NCBI GenBank assembly: GCA_016700075.1
Contig: CP065000.1
Coordinates: 1-64,000, forward strand
From: Acidobacteriota bacterium
GTDB lineage: Bacteria; Acidobacteriota; Blastocatellia; Pyrinomonadales; Pyrinomonadaceae
Length of the DNA: 64,000 nt
Reading direction: 5' to 3'
Within the stretch, counting starts at the first letter, position 1, and the number at the start of each line of letters is the position of its first letter. The position numbers and the translations under genes are program-made. The notes below the pieces were generated by a model. It was not told the DNA's origin. It did no database searches and saw only the letters and a program-made list of their open reading frames with translations. Below, piece after piece: positions 1 to 9,193 of the stretch.

Positions 1-49
1 CGAGACGCCTCGGATCCATCTGCGGCCTGTTGGGATCGTGAGGGATCAT
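1..49 (-). CDS. Start of next T4SS-operon gene, cut by window edge
   Basis: On the minus strand an ATG at 49 opens a frame that runs to the window edge (16 codons, beginning MIPHDPNRPQ). An AGAGG-like ribosome-binding sequence lies upstream, just after the virB10 stop at 63. The position after virB10 suggests another transfer gene such as virB11 or virD4, but 16 codons cannot identify it. Confidence 0.45.
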   Translation of the reverse strand, partial: MIPHDPNRPQMDPRRL

Positions 50-62
50 TTGTCGTCAGCCT

Positions 63-482
63 CTACTTACGGGCGGCGTTCATCTCGGAAGAATTCTTTG
101 GCAGGTCGGTCACAAGAACATACCCGTTCGCTCCGGCAGGTACCTCTATAAAAGTGTCTTCCTTACCATTCTTAAGAAGAGCAGTGGAAATGTCTTCCGA
201 CATCGCCTCCGAGCCTCGTCTAATCGGTTCCGACAAGATAACGGGGCCACCCGATCTTAAAGCTCCGACCGTACTGAGTACCGAGGATGCCGTTTCCTTC
301 AGACCATCAAAGAACCGTGCCCACTGGCTTGTCAGTCTTCGCCGCTTGCCTTCGATTCCGGAAGCTCCATCCCTGCCGAGAAGCTCGCCGCCGAATTTCA
401 CGAGTTCACCGGATGCGGAATGATCAGACCGACGAGTAACGAAAGCTCGTACCGACTCGCCACCGCGAACGTTCCCGATCAC
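63..482 (-). CDS. virB10: VirB10/TrbI-like protein, C-terminal fragment (frameshifted)
   Basis: Third fragment of the broken virB10 (63-1387). It carries the end of the C-terminal domain that would form the outer-membrane channel in a T4SS core complex. The fragment starts in mid-domain at a chance ATG. In this frame, translation just upstream reads IEGEGYSYPAGT, the expected VirB10 pattern, directly continuous with the previous fragment. Joining them needs one extra C in the CGCCG run near 525, giving TRPIEGEGYS. The end reads FIEVPAGANGYVLVTDL and stops at 63. Whether it is translated as annotated depends on whether the frameshift is real. Confidence 0.6.
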   Translation of the reverse strand: MIGNVRGGESVRAFVTRRSDHSASGELVKFGGELLGRDGASGIEGKRRRLTSQWARFFDGLKETASSVLSTVGALRSGGPVILSEPIRRGSEAMSEDISTALLKNGKEDTFIEVPAGANGYVLVTDLPKNSSEMNAARK

Positions 483-922
483 CGTCGTTCCGGCAGGATA
501 CGAGTAACCTTCTCCTTCGATCGGCGTGTTAGTTCCAGTCGAACGATGCCGCCGGAATTCCGGAGCGTGTAAATAGAGCCGACAAGACGCACGGGCAGCA
601 GTGTTCCGAAAGTTATTCCTTTGCGCGGAGCTTCTTCGACCGAAGCCGCCTGGATGCGAGTTTCCGAGGTTCTTTCGGGATCCGCTGCAACGGGCGGTTT
701 TCTCGTTACTCCGAAGAAGAGCGAACGCCCGAGCGGTTCACTGGAACCATCGGTTCGCGAGATCGCGGGCGGAGTTTCCCTTTTCTGCATCGTCGGCTTC
801 GGGCTCTCCGCATTATTGGTTGAGGGCAGCGATGTAAAGGGCGGTTCCTCGCGGGTCGCTGATGCTTTCATCGGCATTCCGACATTCTCGGAGACACCAT
901 TCACGGGGTCGCTTTCAGGCAC
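479..922 (-). CDS. virB10: VirB10/TrbI-like protein, middle fragment (frameshifted)
   Basis: Second fragment of the broken virB10. It holds the variable proline/serine-rich periplasmic linker and the start of the conserved C-terminal domain (ITFGTLLPVRLVGSIYTL). Open reading actually begins further upstream, near 975, in the same frame as the N-terminal fragment, with residues ESDSNATGTPSP. The annotated ATG at 922 is therefore internal. It runs out of frame at about 525 and ends in the nonsense tail SKEKVTRILPERR. Two compensating homopolymer changes (a missing A near 1047 and an extra G near 985) would link it to the N-terminal piece. Confidence 0.6.
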   Translation of the reverse strand: MPESDPVNGVSENVGMPMKASATREEPPFTSLPSTNNAESPKPTMQKRETPPAISRTDGSSEPLGRSLFFGVTRKPPVAADPERTSETRIQAASVEEAPRKGITFGTLLPVRLVGSIYTLRNSGGIVRLELTRRSKEKVTRILPERR

Positions 923-1036
923 GGATATTTCTCCCGGCGTACTTTGAAGATCTATCTGAGGAGATGGCGTTCCGGTTGCATTTGAGTCGCTTTCCCCTGA
1001 TTATGCTGATGGCCATCTTCAGCTTTTCGTCTCCGG

Positions 1037-1387
1037 TTACGGGAGCGGCCTGCCCGTCCTTTGAGCATTTCGGCTCACGGGCTGTGCTTTCGATTCGGCG
1101 AACCATCCCAATCCGAAGAACCAGGAAACAGCGAATGCAAGGATCCCGACGAAGATCGCAAAACCGCAAACAGTCAGCATCAGCTGCCAACGGCGCTTCT
1201 TCGGCTTGCCCTTTTCTTCTACAGGATCGGCCTCTTCTACAGGATCGGCCTCTTCGTCATCACCATCCGATTCGACCTCCGGCGTTTCGTTCGTCGTCTC
1301 AAGCAGCAGCTTTTTCCGTGCGTCCTCGTCCTCGAATCCCGGAAGCGCTGTCGGGACGTCGTTCGATATTTGTGTATTCGATTCCAT
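1037..1387 (-). CDS. virB10: VirB10/TrbI-like protein, N-terminal fragment (frameshifted)
   Basis: N-terminal piece of the T4SS inner-to-outer-membrane scaffold protein VirB10. It has an acidic cytoplasmic tail with two near-identical EEADPVEE repeats (residues about 45-58), a basic KPKKRR stop and one membrane helix (LMLTVCGFAIFVGILAFAVS). The frame is lost after ESKAQPVSRNAQ. Adding one A to the CAAAGG run gives AQKDGQAAPVTGDEKLKMAIS in the next frame, and removing one G near 985 returns to the original frame. The restored gene would be about 440 codons, normal for the family. The gene follows virB9 with a 6-base gap. All three shifts are in homopolymers, so sequencing or assembly error is as likely as true decay. 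Confidence 0.7.
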   Translation of the reverse strand: MESNTQISNDVPTALPGFEDEDARKKLLLETTNETPEVESDGDDEEADPVEEADPVEEKGKPKKRRWQLMLTVCGFAIFVGILAFAVSWFFGLGWFAESKAQPVSRNAQRTGRPLP

Positions 1388-1393
1388 ATTGTT

Positions 1394-2680
1394 TTACTGC
1401 CTTGTCGCGCGATTACTTAGAGATGAGGAAAGCGGTGCATCCGCCGCTTCGCGGTGAGCCACGAGGACGCGTATATGCTGGTTCGTTCCGAGGATCGGGG
1501 CCCTATAAACAAGCGCGTAATATACCGTTGATCCCGGCTGCACGAGTCCTTCGAGTGTTGTGGATTCGATGTATTGAGCATCCAGCCGCGAGGTTTGAAT
1601 ACTGTTCCCGCCCGCATCCGCCGTTTGAACCTGAAGTTCCGGTGAGCCGGAAACAAGTCTGAGATTGCCTGCTGTGACATTCCGCACGGCGGCGATGACC
1701 AGCCGGGTTTCAGAATCGAGTTCGGCAACGCGAGAAACGCCCAGTTCAAGCCCGGCCTGCGGCTTTGTCCATGAAGCGAGGTGCTTCTTCGAGTCGCGAA
1801 TAGCCTCGGCCAGCTTTTTGTTGGCAAGCGTTGAGATCTCTGATTCCGTAACTTTCCGCCCTTTTTTCTTCTTTTCATTCGTCCTCCCGGCTTGGTTCAA
1901 GAGGGCATAGGCCGACTGTATCGGATGCTCAACCAAAGGTCTGCTTTCCGAAGTCTTCTCGTTTTCCTGAGCCGGACTTGGACCGATCAGCTTTGAAACC
2001 GCGCGTGAGTTCAGCGGAGCTGCCGTAGGCACATCTCCCCCGAGATCGTATGCGAGTCCCGCAGTTCTTCTTGCCGCGACCACCGCTTCGCGGTCATATG
2101 CGATTACGCAGCGATGGGCGTTCTTCTTAAGATTCGCGACCGGCACAAACTCCAATATGAGAACCAATCCCGATCGCATTTGAAGGCTTATGGCGGCTGC
2201 TGTCGAGCCGTGGCGGGACGGCAAGAACGATTCTCCCGGATAGACCGTTATCGACCTGTCAGTCTCTTTCGTAGGAGATTGAAAGACGGAAGCAAACTTC
2301 GGATTGCCTTCGTGGATGTAGTAGATACCATCCGAGGCCGGAAACTCGATGATCGAAACGGCGTTCTGTGCAAGTCCCAGCCGTATCACTGTTGGCTGTT
2401 TCGGATTGACCGTCACGCTGGCCTCGCCCGATAGATAATCGGATTCGGCCAGGTTGACGATCTCGACCGGTGCCGCCTGTGGAGACAGCTTCGCAGGACT
2501 TTCGGCGACCGGCTTGGAGGAGGTCTTGGGCTTGACCTTTCTTACGGCTTTTGGGTTCGGAAAGGACTTGGTCTGTCCGGCGGTATCCAGCCAGCCAAAA
2601 AGTAAAAGTGCAGGCATAAGTCCGGCAAGGACGAGTGTTGATATTTGTATGTTCATAAGATTGTTAAGCCGCGATTTCAA
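1394..2680 (-). CDS. virB9: VirB9-like T4SS protein
   Basis: Probable periplasmic/outer-membrane component of the T4SS core complex. Visible: an N-terminal signal or anchor segment (STLVLAGLMPALLLFGW, residues about 14-30), a Lys/Pro-rich linker, a beta-rich domain (about residues 75-200) with VNPKQPTVIRLGL and YPGESFLP, and a C-terminal half rich in beta strands (ELQVQTADAGG, STVYYALVYRAPI). The family call rests mainly on gene order: it lies between VirB8 (gap 3 bases) and VirB10 (gap 6 bases), the canonical 8-9-10 order. Sequence similarity to classical VirB9 is not obvious by eye. An in-frame ATG at 2656 is an alternative start. Confidence 0.6.
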   Translation of the reverse strand: MKSRLNNLMNIQISTLVLAGLMPALLLFGWLDTAGQTKSFPNPKAVRKVKPKTSSKPVAESPAKLSPQAAPVEIVNLAESDYLSGEASVTVNPKQPTVIRLGLAQNAVSIIEFPASDGIYYIHEGNPKFASVFQSPTKETDRSITVYPGESFLPSRHGSTAAAISLQMRSGLVLILEFVPVANLKKNAHRCVIAYDREAVVAARRTAGLAYDLGGDVPTAAPLNSRAVSKLIGPSPAQENEKTSESRPLVEHPIQSAYALLNQAGRTNEKKKKGRKVTESEISTLANKKLAEAIRDSKKHLASWTKPQAGLELGVSRVAELDSETRLVIAAVRNVTAGNLRLVSGSPELQVQTADAGGNSIQTSRLDAQYIESTTLEGLVQPGSTVYYALVYRAPILGTNQHIRVLVAHREAADAPLSSSLSNRATRQ

Positions 2681-2683
2681 CGG

Positions 2684-3475
2684 CTATTGATTCTCATTCG
2701 GGTTTGCACTTGAAGCGGCGGTCTCTGGTTCCGATTCATCCGCGATCAGCGTTATCGGTGCAACGGATTTTCCGTTCACGGGTTCGACACGAAACCGCAG
2801 GATGGTAAATCCCGTTCTGAGATTATTGTCGTTTCTTACAGGCGAAGAAGGGCTGTCTTTGAGCAGGAACTTGGCTTTGAGCTGCACTGATTCCTCCACA
2901 TCCTGGCCGGCTGCTTTTCGGCGTATTTTTCTGACACCCAGAGCTCGGAGAACGTAAGGGTCGTTCTCATCGACGGTCAGGTCTTGTAGTTCCCATGAGG
3001 AGTTGACGCTTTCGACCTTTTCAGTCGCAAGCACGCCGTTCTGTTTAAGTCGCCCGGCCATCGCGAGCGAGAGATCGGGGTCGAGCATTCTTAGGAGCTT
3101 GTTCACCTGACTTTCCCGCGTCGATTGTTCGACTTCATACAGAGCGGTCAGGAACTCTTTGACGAGATACGTCTTATCTGTGCTCGTTGGAGTGTCCGGC
3201 GAGATGCTAACCGTTTCCGTCGAACCGTAGTCGCGGTTGTTCAGCTCGATGACTCTTCCCGACGACTTATCGACGACGATGCGATCCGCTTTCCGTAAGC
3301 TTAGGAAGATGTTGATTCCGACGCTCAAAGAAAGAACTATCAGGAGAATCCACAACGCTTTGAACAGCGAAGAGATCGTCACTATGTCATCGGGATCGCG
3401 GGTAAGGTAAAAGGACGATTGCAGCACATCGTCTTCGATATTCGACATTGTTGGTTCAGGTGTTTTATCCTTCAT
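2684..3475 (-). CDS. virB8: VirB8-like inner-membrane T4SS protein
   Basis: Bitopic inner-membrane assembly factor of the T4SS. The 263 residues show a short cytoplasmic N-terminus, one membrane helix at about residues 40-62 (ALWILLIVLSLSVGINIFL), then a periplasmic domain of about 170 residues with the alternating helix/strand pattern of the NTF2-like VirB8 fold (TYLVKEFLTALYEVEQ; TGFTILRFRVEPVNG). The C-terminal tail is acidic and Asn-rich. It begins the minus-strand block virB8-9-10, with 166 bases separating it from the virB1-like gene upstream. The next gene starts 3 bases after its stop, so translation is probably coupled. Confidence 0.7.
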   Translation of the reverse strand: MKDKTPEPTMSNIEDDVLQSSFYLTRDPDDIVTISSLFKALWILLIVLSLSVGINIFLSLRKADRIVVDKSSGRVIELNNRDYGSTETVSISPDTPTSTDKTYLVKEFLTALYEVEQSTRESQVNKLLRMLDPDLSLAMAGRLKQNGVLATEKVESVNSSWELQDLTVDENDPYVLRALGVRKIRRKAAGQDVEESVQLKAKFLLKDSPSSPVRNDNNLRTGFTILRFRVEPVNGKSVAPITLIADESEPETAASSANPNENQ

Positions 3476-3642
3476 CGTTTTTTATCTCGGCCTATGCCGC
3501 TCGTATTGTCCGTTTCGCAAAAGTGATGCCAGAACAAAGTTCGAGGAAAATCGCGGAATATCATGGGATTGTTGAGTCTGCATGTGGAGTGAAATTAAGC
3601 CGGTGGTGCGTTTTCAATCCAGGATCACGCCAAATGCACCAC

Positions 3643-4509
3643 TTACTTTTGCGGTTTAGTCACTCCGGCAAAAGTAGATCTTGCTTTCTGAACTGGAAGG
3701 CCTCGAAGGTCCGGAGTTACGATCACCGGCCCGTTCGCTTTGATGGGGTTCAGCTTGTTCGGACCTCTGCCGTCAACGGCAAACCGCCTGCCGGTTCGCG
3801 GATCATAGAGGACCAGTGTTGCAGCCTTATCCTCCGTATCTTCCTCTTTTGGAGCCACTCGTTCCTTAAGCGTAGGTAGTGTCGTTGCGTCGATATGAGC
3901 TTCAGTTGAAACTCCGCGAAACTTGCCCTGAGATTCCAGCCAGCGATAGACTTTCAAACCTTCTGAAACATAGTTGACAGTCTCCCGGTACGGTGGAACT
4001 CCACCCGTCGTTCGGCGTCCGGAAGGATTTATCAGCCTGCCGTTTGAGCGAACGGATTTCCCGTTCAGATAAGCCGAAACCGTGCCTTCGCCTGAGTTAT
4101 AGGCGGCAAGAACAGAGTCAAGACGCCAGTTAAAAAGCTGTCCGAGATACCCTACATACTTAGCGGCGGCAAGGATCGACGCGTTCGGCTCATATGGATC
4201 GGCGAGTCCGAAACGCTTGGCCGTTGCGGGTATGAACTGCATCAATCCTTGAGCTCTCTTAGGGCTCGTCAGCCACGGCCTGAATCGCGTTTCGTTGTAG
4301 GCGATGGTCCAGAGGATCTTGGGATCGACGCCTTGCTTTAGTGCCGCATCGACGATCGCCTTCTCGAACAGAGCGGCGCGTGAAAACATGTCCATTCTCG
4401 AAAGTGTGGTCCTCGAAATTGCTCCGCGGGTCTGCCCAGAAGCCGGAAAGAAACCACCAAGAAAACCAAAAAGCAGTAGAGCAGCGGCAATGTAGTTTTG
4501 TTTTCGCAT
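3643..4509 (-). CDS. virB1: Lytic transglycosylase, VirB1-like
   Basis: Peptidoglycan-cleaving enzyme that opens the wall for T4SS assembly. Starting at ATG 4509 (MRKQNYIAAALLLFGFLGGF) gives a clean signal peptide; the longer frame to 4620 would bury it, so I chose 4509. The SLT domain spans about residues 55-190: ILWTIAYNETRFRPW contains the catalytic Glu, followed by AQGLMQFIPATAKRFG, the AAKYVGYL segment and SVLAAYNSGEGTV. The C-terminal 100 residues are unassigned. It is divergent from the virB2 gene, and the shared region 4510-4644 must hold promoters for both blocks. Confidence 0.8.
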   Translation of the reverse strand: MRKQNYIAAALLLFGFLGGFFPASGQTRGAISRTTLSRMDMFSRAALFEKAIVDAALKQGVDPKILWTIAYNETRFRPWLTSPKRAQGLMQFIPATAKRFGLADPYEPNASILAAAKYVGYLGQLFNWRLDSVLAAYNSGEGTVSAYLNGKSVRSNGRLINPSGRRTTGGVPPYRETVNYVSEGLKVYRWLESQGKFRGVSTEAHIDATTLPTLKERVAPKEEDTEDKAATLVLYDPRTGRRFAVDGRGPNKLNPIKANGPVIVTPDLRGLPVQKARSTFAGVTKPQK

Positions 4510-4644
4510 GAGGCGGGACGTTGGCAAGAGATGTGCCAGGGGAGCGTTTCGCTCGAACGGCACGGGCTTTGCAGAGCGAGCCAAACCATTGACGCTTTGC
4601 GGCGACTCGCGACGCGGCAAGAGACTTTTTCGATGAGGACAAGA

Positions 4645-4986
4645 ATGAAAAAACTATTTAGACCTTTACAGCTCGCCGCCAGATCGATAGCTCCGCTTGC
4701 GGCCGTTCTGCTTTTCACAAACATCCTGCTCGCTCAGGGGCCGATCTTCACGGGCGATGCGAGCAACCTATCGAACATCATCCGCGAGGCTTTGAAACTG
4801 ATGGCGATCATCCTGTTCTGCCTTGGCGCGGTAGGCATCGCATGGTCCATCTACAACAAGCTCACGGGAAAGGAGTGGGGCAACCAGGCCTTCGGCTCTC
4901 TGCTCGCCTTTGCGTTCGGAACTATCGTCGCCGTCTTCTGGCAACTCGCCCAGGGTCGCGGGGTTGGCATCGACACGAATTTCTAA
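4645..4986 (+). CDS. virB2: VirB2-like pilin
   Basis: Small membrane protein expected to form the conjugative pilus. It has a signal-like hydrophobic stretch (IAPLAAVLLFTNILLAQG) followed by two more hydrophobic helices (LKLMAIILFCLGAVGIAWSI and FGSLLAFAFGTIVAVFWQL) separated by a short polar loop with NKLTGKEWG, the typical prepilin layout. Of the starts 4498, 4633 and 4645, the last fits best because GAGG at 4635-4638 is correctly spaced before it and the signal peptide is then N-terminal. It is the first gene of the plus block, and a GGAGGG site for virB3 lies 3 bases after its stop. Confidence 0.75.
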   Translation: MKKLFRPLQLAARSIAPLAAVLLFTNILLAQGPIFTGDASNLSNIIREALKLMAIILFCLGAVGIAWSIYNKLTGKEWGNQAFGSLLAFAFGTIVAVFWQLAQGRGVGIDTNF

Positions 4987-5001
4987 ACCGGAGGGACGCA
5001 A

Positions 5002-5358
5002 ATGAAAAGACGGACTACAAGACCGAACGTGTTTCGCGGACTAAAGAGGTTTGGAGTTTACTCGACCGACTGGAAGTACATCCTGGTTCCGACCGCTATC
5101 GCTTACCTGATCCCGTTCCTGCTCGGGATATGGATCGGATATGTGCCGCTTGGTTTCCCACTTGGTTTGTTTACGTTTCTGGTACTGCTCGGAACGTTCA
5201 ACTACCTGCGGTTGAGTAAACCCGAATTTTGGCTCTCGCAAAAGTTCGATTCGATGGCGGACGGAAATGCTTTCTTTAGGGCTCCGCTGAATTCAGAGCT
5301 GAAGACGTCCGATTGGATTAGCGATTACAAAGAACAGATCGCGATAAAGGAAAAATAA
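5002..5358 (+). CDS. virB3: VirB3-like T4SS protein
   Basis: Small inner-membrane protein that works with VirB4. The 118 residues begin with a basic stretch (KRRTTRPNVFRGLKRFGVY), have paired hydrophobic helices (YILVPTAIAYLIPFLLGIWIGY and PLGLFTFLVLLGTFNYL, about residues 28-70) and a polar tail. A GGAGGG ribosome-binding site lies 7 bases before the ATG. The stop overlaps the ATG of virB4 by one base (TAATG), the coupling commonly seen between these two subunits. Confidence 0.75.
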   Translation: MKRRTTRPNVFRGLKRFGVYSTDWKYILVPTAIAYLIPFLLGIWIGYVPLGFPLGLFTFLVLLGTFNYLRLSKPEFWLSQKFDSMADGNAFFRAPLNSELKTSDWISDYKEQIAIKEK

Positions 5359-8228
5359 TGGATACAGCAAATCTTTCATTCGCACATGTCGCGATCACAC
5401 TCTTCGGCAGTTTTATGTTTGCCGGCATTGGGGTCGTCGTCGGAAGGCGAGTTTTACCAGCATTCATGCTTCACCGGGACGCGATTAAGAACCTGGCTCC
5501 GATAATCCAGCATGAATTGTCTAGGTCTGTTCCTGGCGAAAACGGCCGGCTCTTTCCTACTGAGATCGTCGGTCTCGAAGACAATATCATCCGTTACCGT
5601 GACGGGAGCTTTGGAAAGGCATATACGTTCGAACCGGCCAACACGTTGTACGACGACGGCCGCATCACCGAACAGCGTATCGACGATCTAAAGACGATCC
5701 TCAAATTCGATAAACCGCCGAACACTGTCATTCAGTTCCGGTTCGCCAACGCGGTAGATGACGGCCGCGTTCTAAAGGATCATCTTCGATCCCGCAACAT
5801 TGAGAGCACCGATCCGATAGCTTCCGTCCTTCAGGCTACGAATCTTTCTCTCTACGAGGAAGCTATCAGGTCCGGACAGGTCATGCGACAAACCGCTTCC
5901 GTCTGGATACGCGTTCCTGTCCGCGACAAGGCCGACAGCAGCCTTGTCGGAAGTGCATTTCCTTCCGTTTTCCGAACTATACGGGAGAACGGTCTGATTC
6001 GGTTTCTGCGGGCACCTGTCATGAAGACCCGAAATTCTCTCGGGGAAGGAGTGGTGAAACGCGAACTCAAAGCCGAAAGGGACTGCCGGGCAAAAGCATC
6101 GCGCGTTTTCCAGGCGTTCGAGGCGAATTTTCCGAAGTCGCTAACCCTTCAGGAAATGGATGCGGACTTACTATTCGCGGCTCTTTTTGCAGGCCACCGA
6201 CGCGATCACGCTGATGTTCCGATCCTTTCCATGAATGGGCGGGTAGATATCAGAAGGTATCTCGCGAGTACACGGATCGAAGCCGGTCAAGATCTGTTGG
6301 TCCGGCACAACGGCACCCCTGCAAGCCTCGTGAGCCTTAAGAGCTTGCCCAACGGTTTCGTCACCGCCGATGTGATGCGTTATCTCACCGCCACAAGGAA
6401 CTTGTGTTTTCCGCACGAGATCGTCGTCGATTTGATGACGAACGAGAAACAGGCAGCGAAGAAGGACCTGCAAAAACGGATCGACCGGATCGAAAGCAGC
6501 CGCAATACGTGGCTCGGTTTTCGGAATCTGAAAAAGGACGCCGTGGTCATTAAGAGTAATCTCGAAGATCTGCTCGAACAGGTCGAAGCGGACAACGAGG
6601 AGATCTGCCGTGTGCGAATGAACATTCTTGTTTTTTCGAATCGGTCGAAGGGTGCGAAAGAAGCCCGACGCCAGCTGGAGATCCTCGATGACCGGTGTGA
6701 TGCCGTTATCTCGGCTATCAGAAAGAAGATCGGGGCCGATGCGGTTCGCGAGGACGCCGTACGACAGCGGGCCATTTATCCGCGAATGCTTGCCGGTGAG
6801 CTTTCAGCGAAGCGGAACGGCCAGGAGTTGACTGAAACGGCTGATTCAGTTATCGCCTTCGTGCCGACCGAAACAAGCTGGCGAGGGAGCAAACGCCCGC
6901 ACAGTATCTTCACAACACCCAACGGCCAGATGTTCGGCCTCGATCTCTACGACCGTGCATTGATCAAGTCACCGACCGTCATCGTCACTGCCGCATCGGG
7001 CGAGGGCAAATCTTTTCTCGCCTCGGTCTTGATCACCGATATTCGCGCCCATCGTGGGAACGTAAAGGTGCGCGTTATGGACTATCGCCATTCGTTCAAA
7101 CCCATTTGCCGGCTATTTGGCGGGCGCCATATCGAATTCACCGAAAAAGACCCAAAGCCGATCAACATCTGGAACTATCCCGGCATCGAGAACGGCATCC
7201 AGCCCACCAAACGCCAGCTTGCGATGGTTCTGACCGACATTCTGATCCTGAGCAAAACGTCTAAGACGGACGCGATCACGAGCGCGATCGCGTCGACCGT
7301 CATCGATGAGGTCTACAAGATGGCTCTCGCGCGGAACGGCCACGGCCGGCCGAAGTTTCAGCCGATTCTCGGGCATTTCCTCGACATCCTCAAAAGCTAT
7401 CACTGGAACGTGGGAGAGGAGCGTCAGGCGAATGAACTCTACCTTAAGCTCAACATCCATCGTAAGGACCCGTGGCTTAACGCACCGACGCACCCCGCAT
7501 ACGACGAACCTTCAATGTTCGATGTTTTTGAGCTATCCGGAATAAGCAGTCTTGACGAGAAGATCCGCGAGAGCATCGGTTTCCGCGTCAGCGCACAGAT
7601 CATGCAGGAGATCGGCGAAGAGAATGCCCAGAATCAGAAGACGCCGATCTTGTTTTTATGCGACGAGATGCGTGAGATCAATCGCCATTTTCCGGCTATA
7701 CAAGAACTCATCGCGGAGGCGACGGTCACGGGGCGCAAGGAAGGACTCGTTACGGTCCTTTTCTCGCAAGCGTATGAGCATTTCACCGGCACACCCGAGC
7801 AGCCGAACGTTACCGGGATCGATCTCGTGAAAAACTCCGGCGTGAAAATGATCGGGAAACAGATCGGCGGCTTCGACCGGCTCGCCGACGACTGCGAACT
7901 GGCACCGGAGACCATCGCCGCGATACGGGGGATCAGGAACCAATACGGCCGTTACACGCAATGGGTTTTCGTCATCGGGAGCGGTGCGGACAAGATCGTC
8001 CAGATGGCGGAGATCCGTCTGTCCCCCGCGATGCTTTGGGCGAACACCAACGACACGAACGAGGCAAACGCCCGGCGGCTTGTCGAGAATATTCGTCCGG
8101 ATCTTCCACCGGAGATCATCGTCTCGTGGCTGGCTTCGAAGTATCCAAACGGATTGACCGCGGTCGGCCTCACGGAAATCTCCCCTATTGACCTTAATGA
8201 ACTTAGCGGACTGGAGGTGACGGCATGA
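5358..8228 (+). CDS. virB4: VirB4 family T4SS ATPase
   Basis: Cytoplasmic ATPase that powers pilus assembly and substrate transfer. The 956 residues are slightly long for the family. A hydrophobic segment at about residues 8-28 suggests an N-terminal membrane anchor. The Walker A motif is AASGEGKSF (about 545-553) and the Walker B is ILFLCDE (about 764-770). Further conserved segments include VRVMDYRHSFKPI, PINIWNYPGI and the C-terminal IRGIRNQYGRYTQWVFVIG. It overlaps virB3 by one base and the next gene by four (ATGA), so it sits in the middle of a single transcription unit. Confidence 0.93.
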   Translation: MDTANLSFAHVAITLFGSFMFAGIGVVVGRRVLPAFMLHRDAIKNLAPIIQHELSRSVPGENGRLFPTEIVGLEDNIIRYRDGSFGKAYTFEPANTLYDDGRITEQRIDDLKTILKFDKPPNTVIQFRFANAVDDGRVLKDHLRSRNIESTDPIASVLQATNLSLYEEAIRSGQVMRQTASVWIRVPVRDKADSSLVGSAFPSVFRTIRENGLIRFLRAPVMKTRNSLGEGVVKRELKAERDCRAKASRVFQAFEANFPKSLTLQEMDADLLFAALFAGHRRDHADVPILSMNGRVDIRRYLASTRIEAGQDLLVRHNGTPASLVSLKSLPNGFVTADVMRYLTATRNLCFPHEIVVDLMTNEKQAAKKDLQKRIDRIESSRNTWLGFRNLKKDAVVIKSNLEDLLEQVEADNEEICRVRMNILVFSNRSKGAKEARRQLEILDDRCDAVISAIRKKIGADAVREDAVRQRAIYPRMLAGELSAKRNGQELTETADSVIAFVPTETSWRGSKRPHSIFTTPNGQMFGLDLYDRALIKSPTVIVTAASGEGKSFLASVLITDIRAHRGNVKVRVMDYRHSFKPICRLFGGRHIEFTEKDPKPINIWNYPGIENGIQPTKRQLAMVLTDILILSKTSKTDAITSAIASTVIDEVYKMALARNGHGRPKFQPILGHFLDILKSYHWNVGEERQANELYLKLNIHRKDPWLNAPTHPAYDEPSMFDVFELSGISSLDEKIRESIGFRVSAQIMQEIGEENAQNQKTPILFLCDEMREINRHFPAIQELIAEATVTGRKEGLVTVLFSQAYEHFTGTPEQPNVTGIDLVKNSGVKMIGKQIGGFDRLADDCELAPETIAAIRGIRNQYGRYTQWVFVIGSGADKIVQMAEIRLSPAMLWANTNDTNEANARRLVENIRPDLPPEIIVSWLASKYPNGLTAVGLTEISPIDLNELSGLEVTA

Positions 8229-9157
8229 CGGATAGGAACGGAACAGTTAGACAAATGATCCTTGGAGTTGTTCTTTCATCGATACTCATCGGCATCGATG
8301 TGCGCCCTGTTCAGGCGCAGTGGACGGTGTTCGATCCGTCGCAATACGCACTCCAAGTCGCGAAAAAGATCGAGGAAGCGGCTCGTTGGGTCGAGACGAT
8401 CAACCACTATGTGCAGATGTACGAGAACGCCGTTAAGCAATACGAAAAGATGGTCGAGAGCGTCACGAACCTTCGAGGCATTCTGGATAAGGTCGACGAG
8501 CAGATCATGCGGCACAAGCAGTTGATAACGACCTACGCCACGCTAGGGCGCCTGATCCGCGGGACGTTCGAGTTGAAGAAACGAATCGAGGCCACCATAA
8601 CGAGCCAGATCCAATCGGTCGTGAGTATCGCCCGGAGACTCAAGAACGGCATATTCGATATGGAAGCGAATAAACGCGACCTGGACGATTTTCTGCGCCA
8701 TTCGATCGGGCGCAGTGCGGATGCCCATATGGCCAACCTCGAACGCCTCGCAAAGCTCGACTCCGAACTTGAGCGAATGCTCTTCGACCGCGAGAACATG
8801 CTTCTCGATCTCGCCAAACTCTACGAGGAACGGGAAAAGATCGCCGATGAAACACGGGCTATCTCGGTCAATCCATCCGCTAATCAGGACGGCGTCCAAT
8901 CACTGATCGACCAGATGCTTGCCGTGAATCTGCGCATCACGACCGTCGAAGGTCAGCTCCGCGAGCTCGAAGCGAAGATACAAGCCAAGTTCATCGCCTA
9001 CGGACTGAAGATCGAACAAATGACCGAGTTTGGGAAGGAGATCCGCCGCACCACCGAAATGATGACCGGCATCACTCGGGCTTCAGATGATTTTCTGCGC
9101 GAACTCGAAAGATACGAGATCTGGAACGACGAAGTTTACGACAATCCGCTTCCGTAG
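8225..9157 (+). CDS. virB5: VirB5/TrbJ-like T4SS protein
   Basis: Secreted or periplasmic protein, likely a minor pilus component. It has a signal peptide (MILGVVLSSILIGIDVRPVQAQ) and then a long helical domain: ARWVETINHYVQMYENAVKQ is the hallmark segment of the TrbJ/VirB5 group. Charged heptad-like helices (ELERMLFDRENMLLDLAKLYEE) continue to the end. The position after virB4 and before virB6 is canonical. Its ATG overlaps the virB4 stop by 4 bases. Confidence 0.75.
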   Translation: MTDRNGTVRQMILGVVLSSILIGIDVRPVQAQWTVFDPSQYALQVAKKIEEAARWVETINHYVQMYENAVKQYEKMVESVTNLRGILDKVDEQIMRHKQLITTYATLGRLIRGTFELKKRIEATITSQIQSVVSIARRLKNGIFDMEANKRDLDDFLRHSIGRSADAHMANLERLAKLDSELERMLFDRENMLLDLAKLYEEREKIADETRAISVNPSANQDGVQSLIDQMLAVNLRITTVEGQLRELEAKIQAKFIAYGLKIEQMTEFGKEIRRTTEMMTGITRASDDFLRELERYEIWNDEVYDNPLP

Positions 9158-9193
9158 CAACAGTCCTAACCCCCCGGTTGAATAAGAAAAGCC

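Noticed and set aside
862..1662. 266-residue plus-strand open frame over the virB10/virB9 junction
   Set aside because: Arg/Pro/Ser-rich translation typical of a shadow; the minus strand carries recognisable T4SS sequence.
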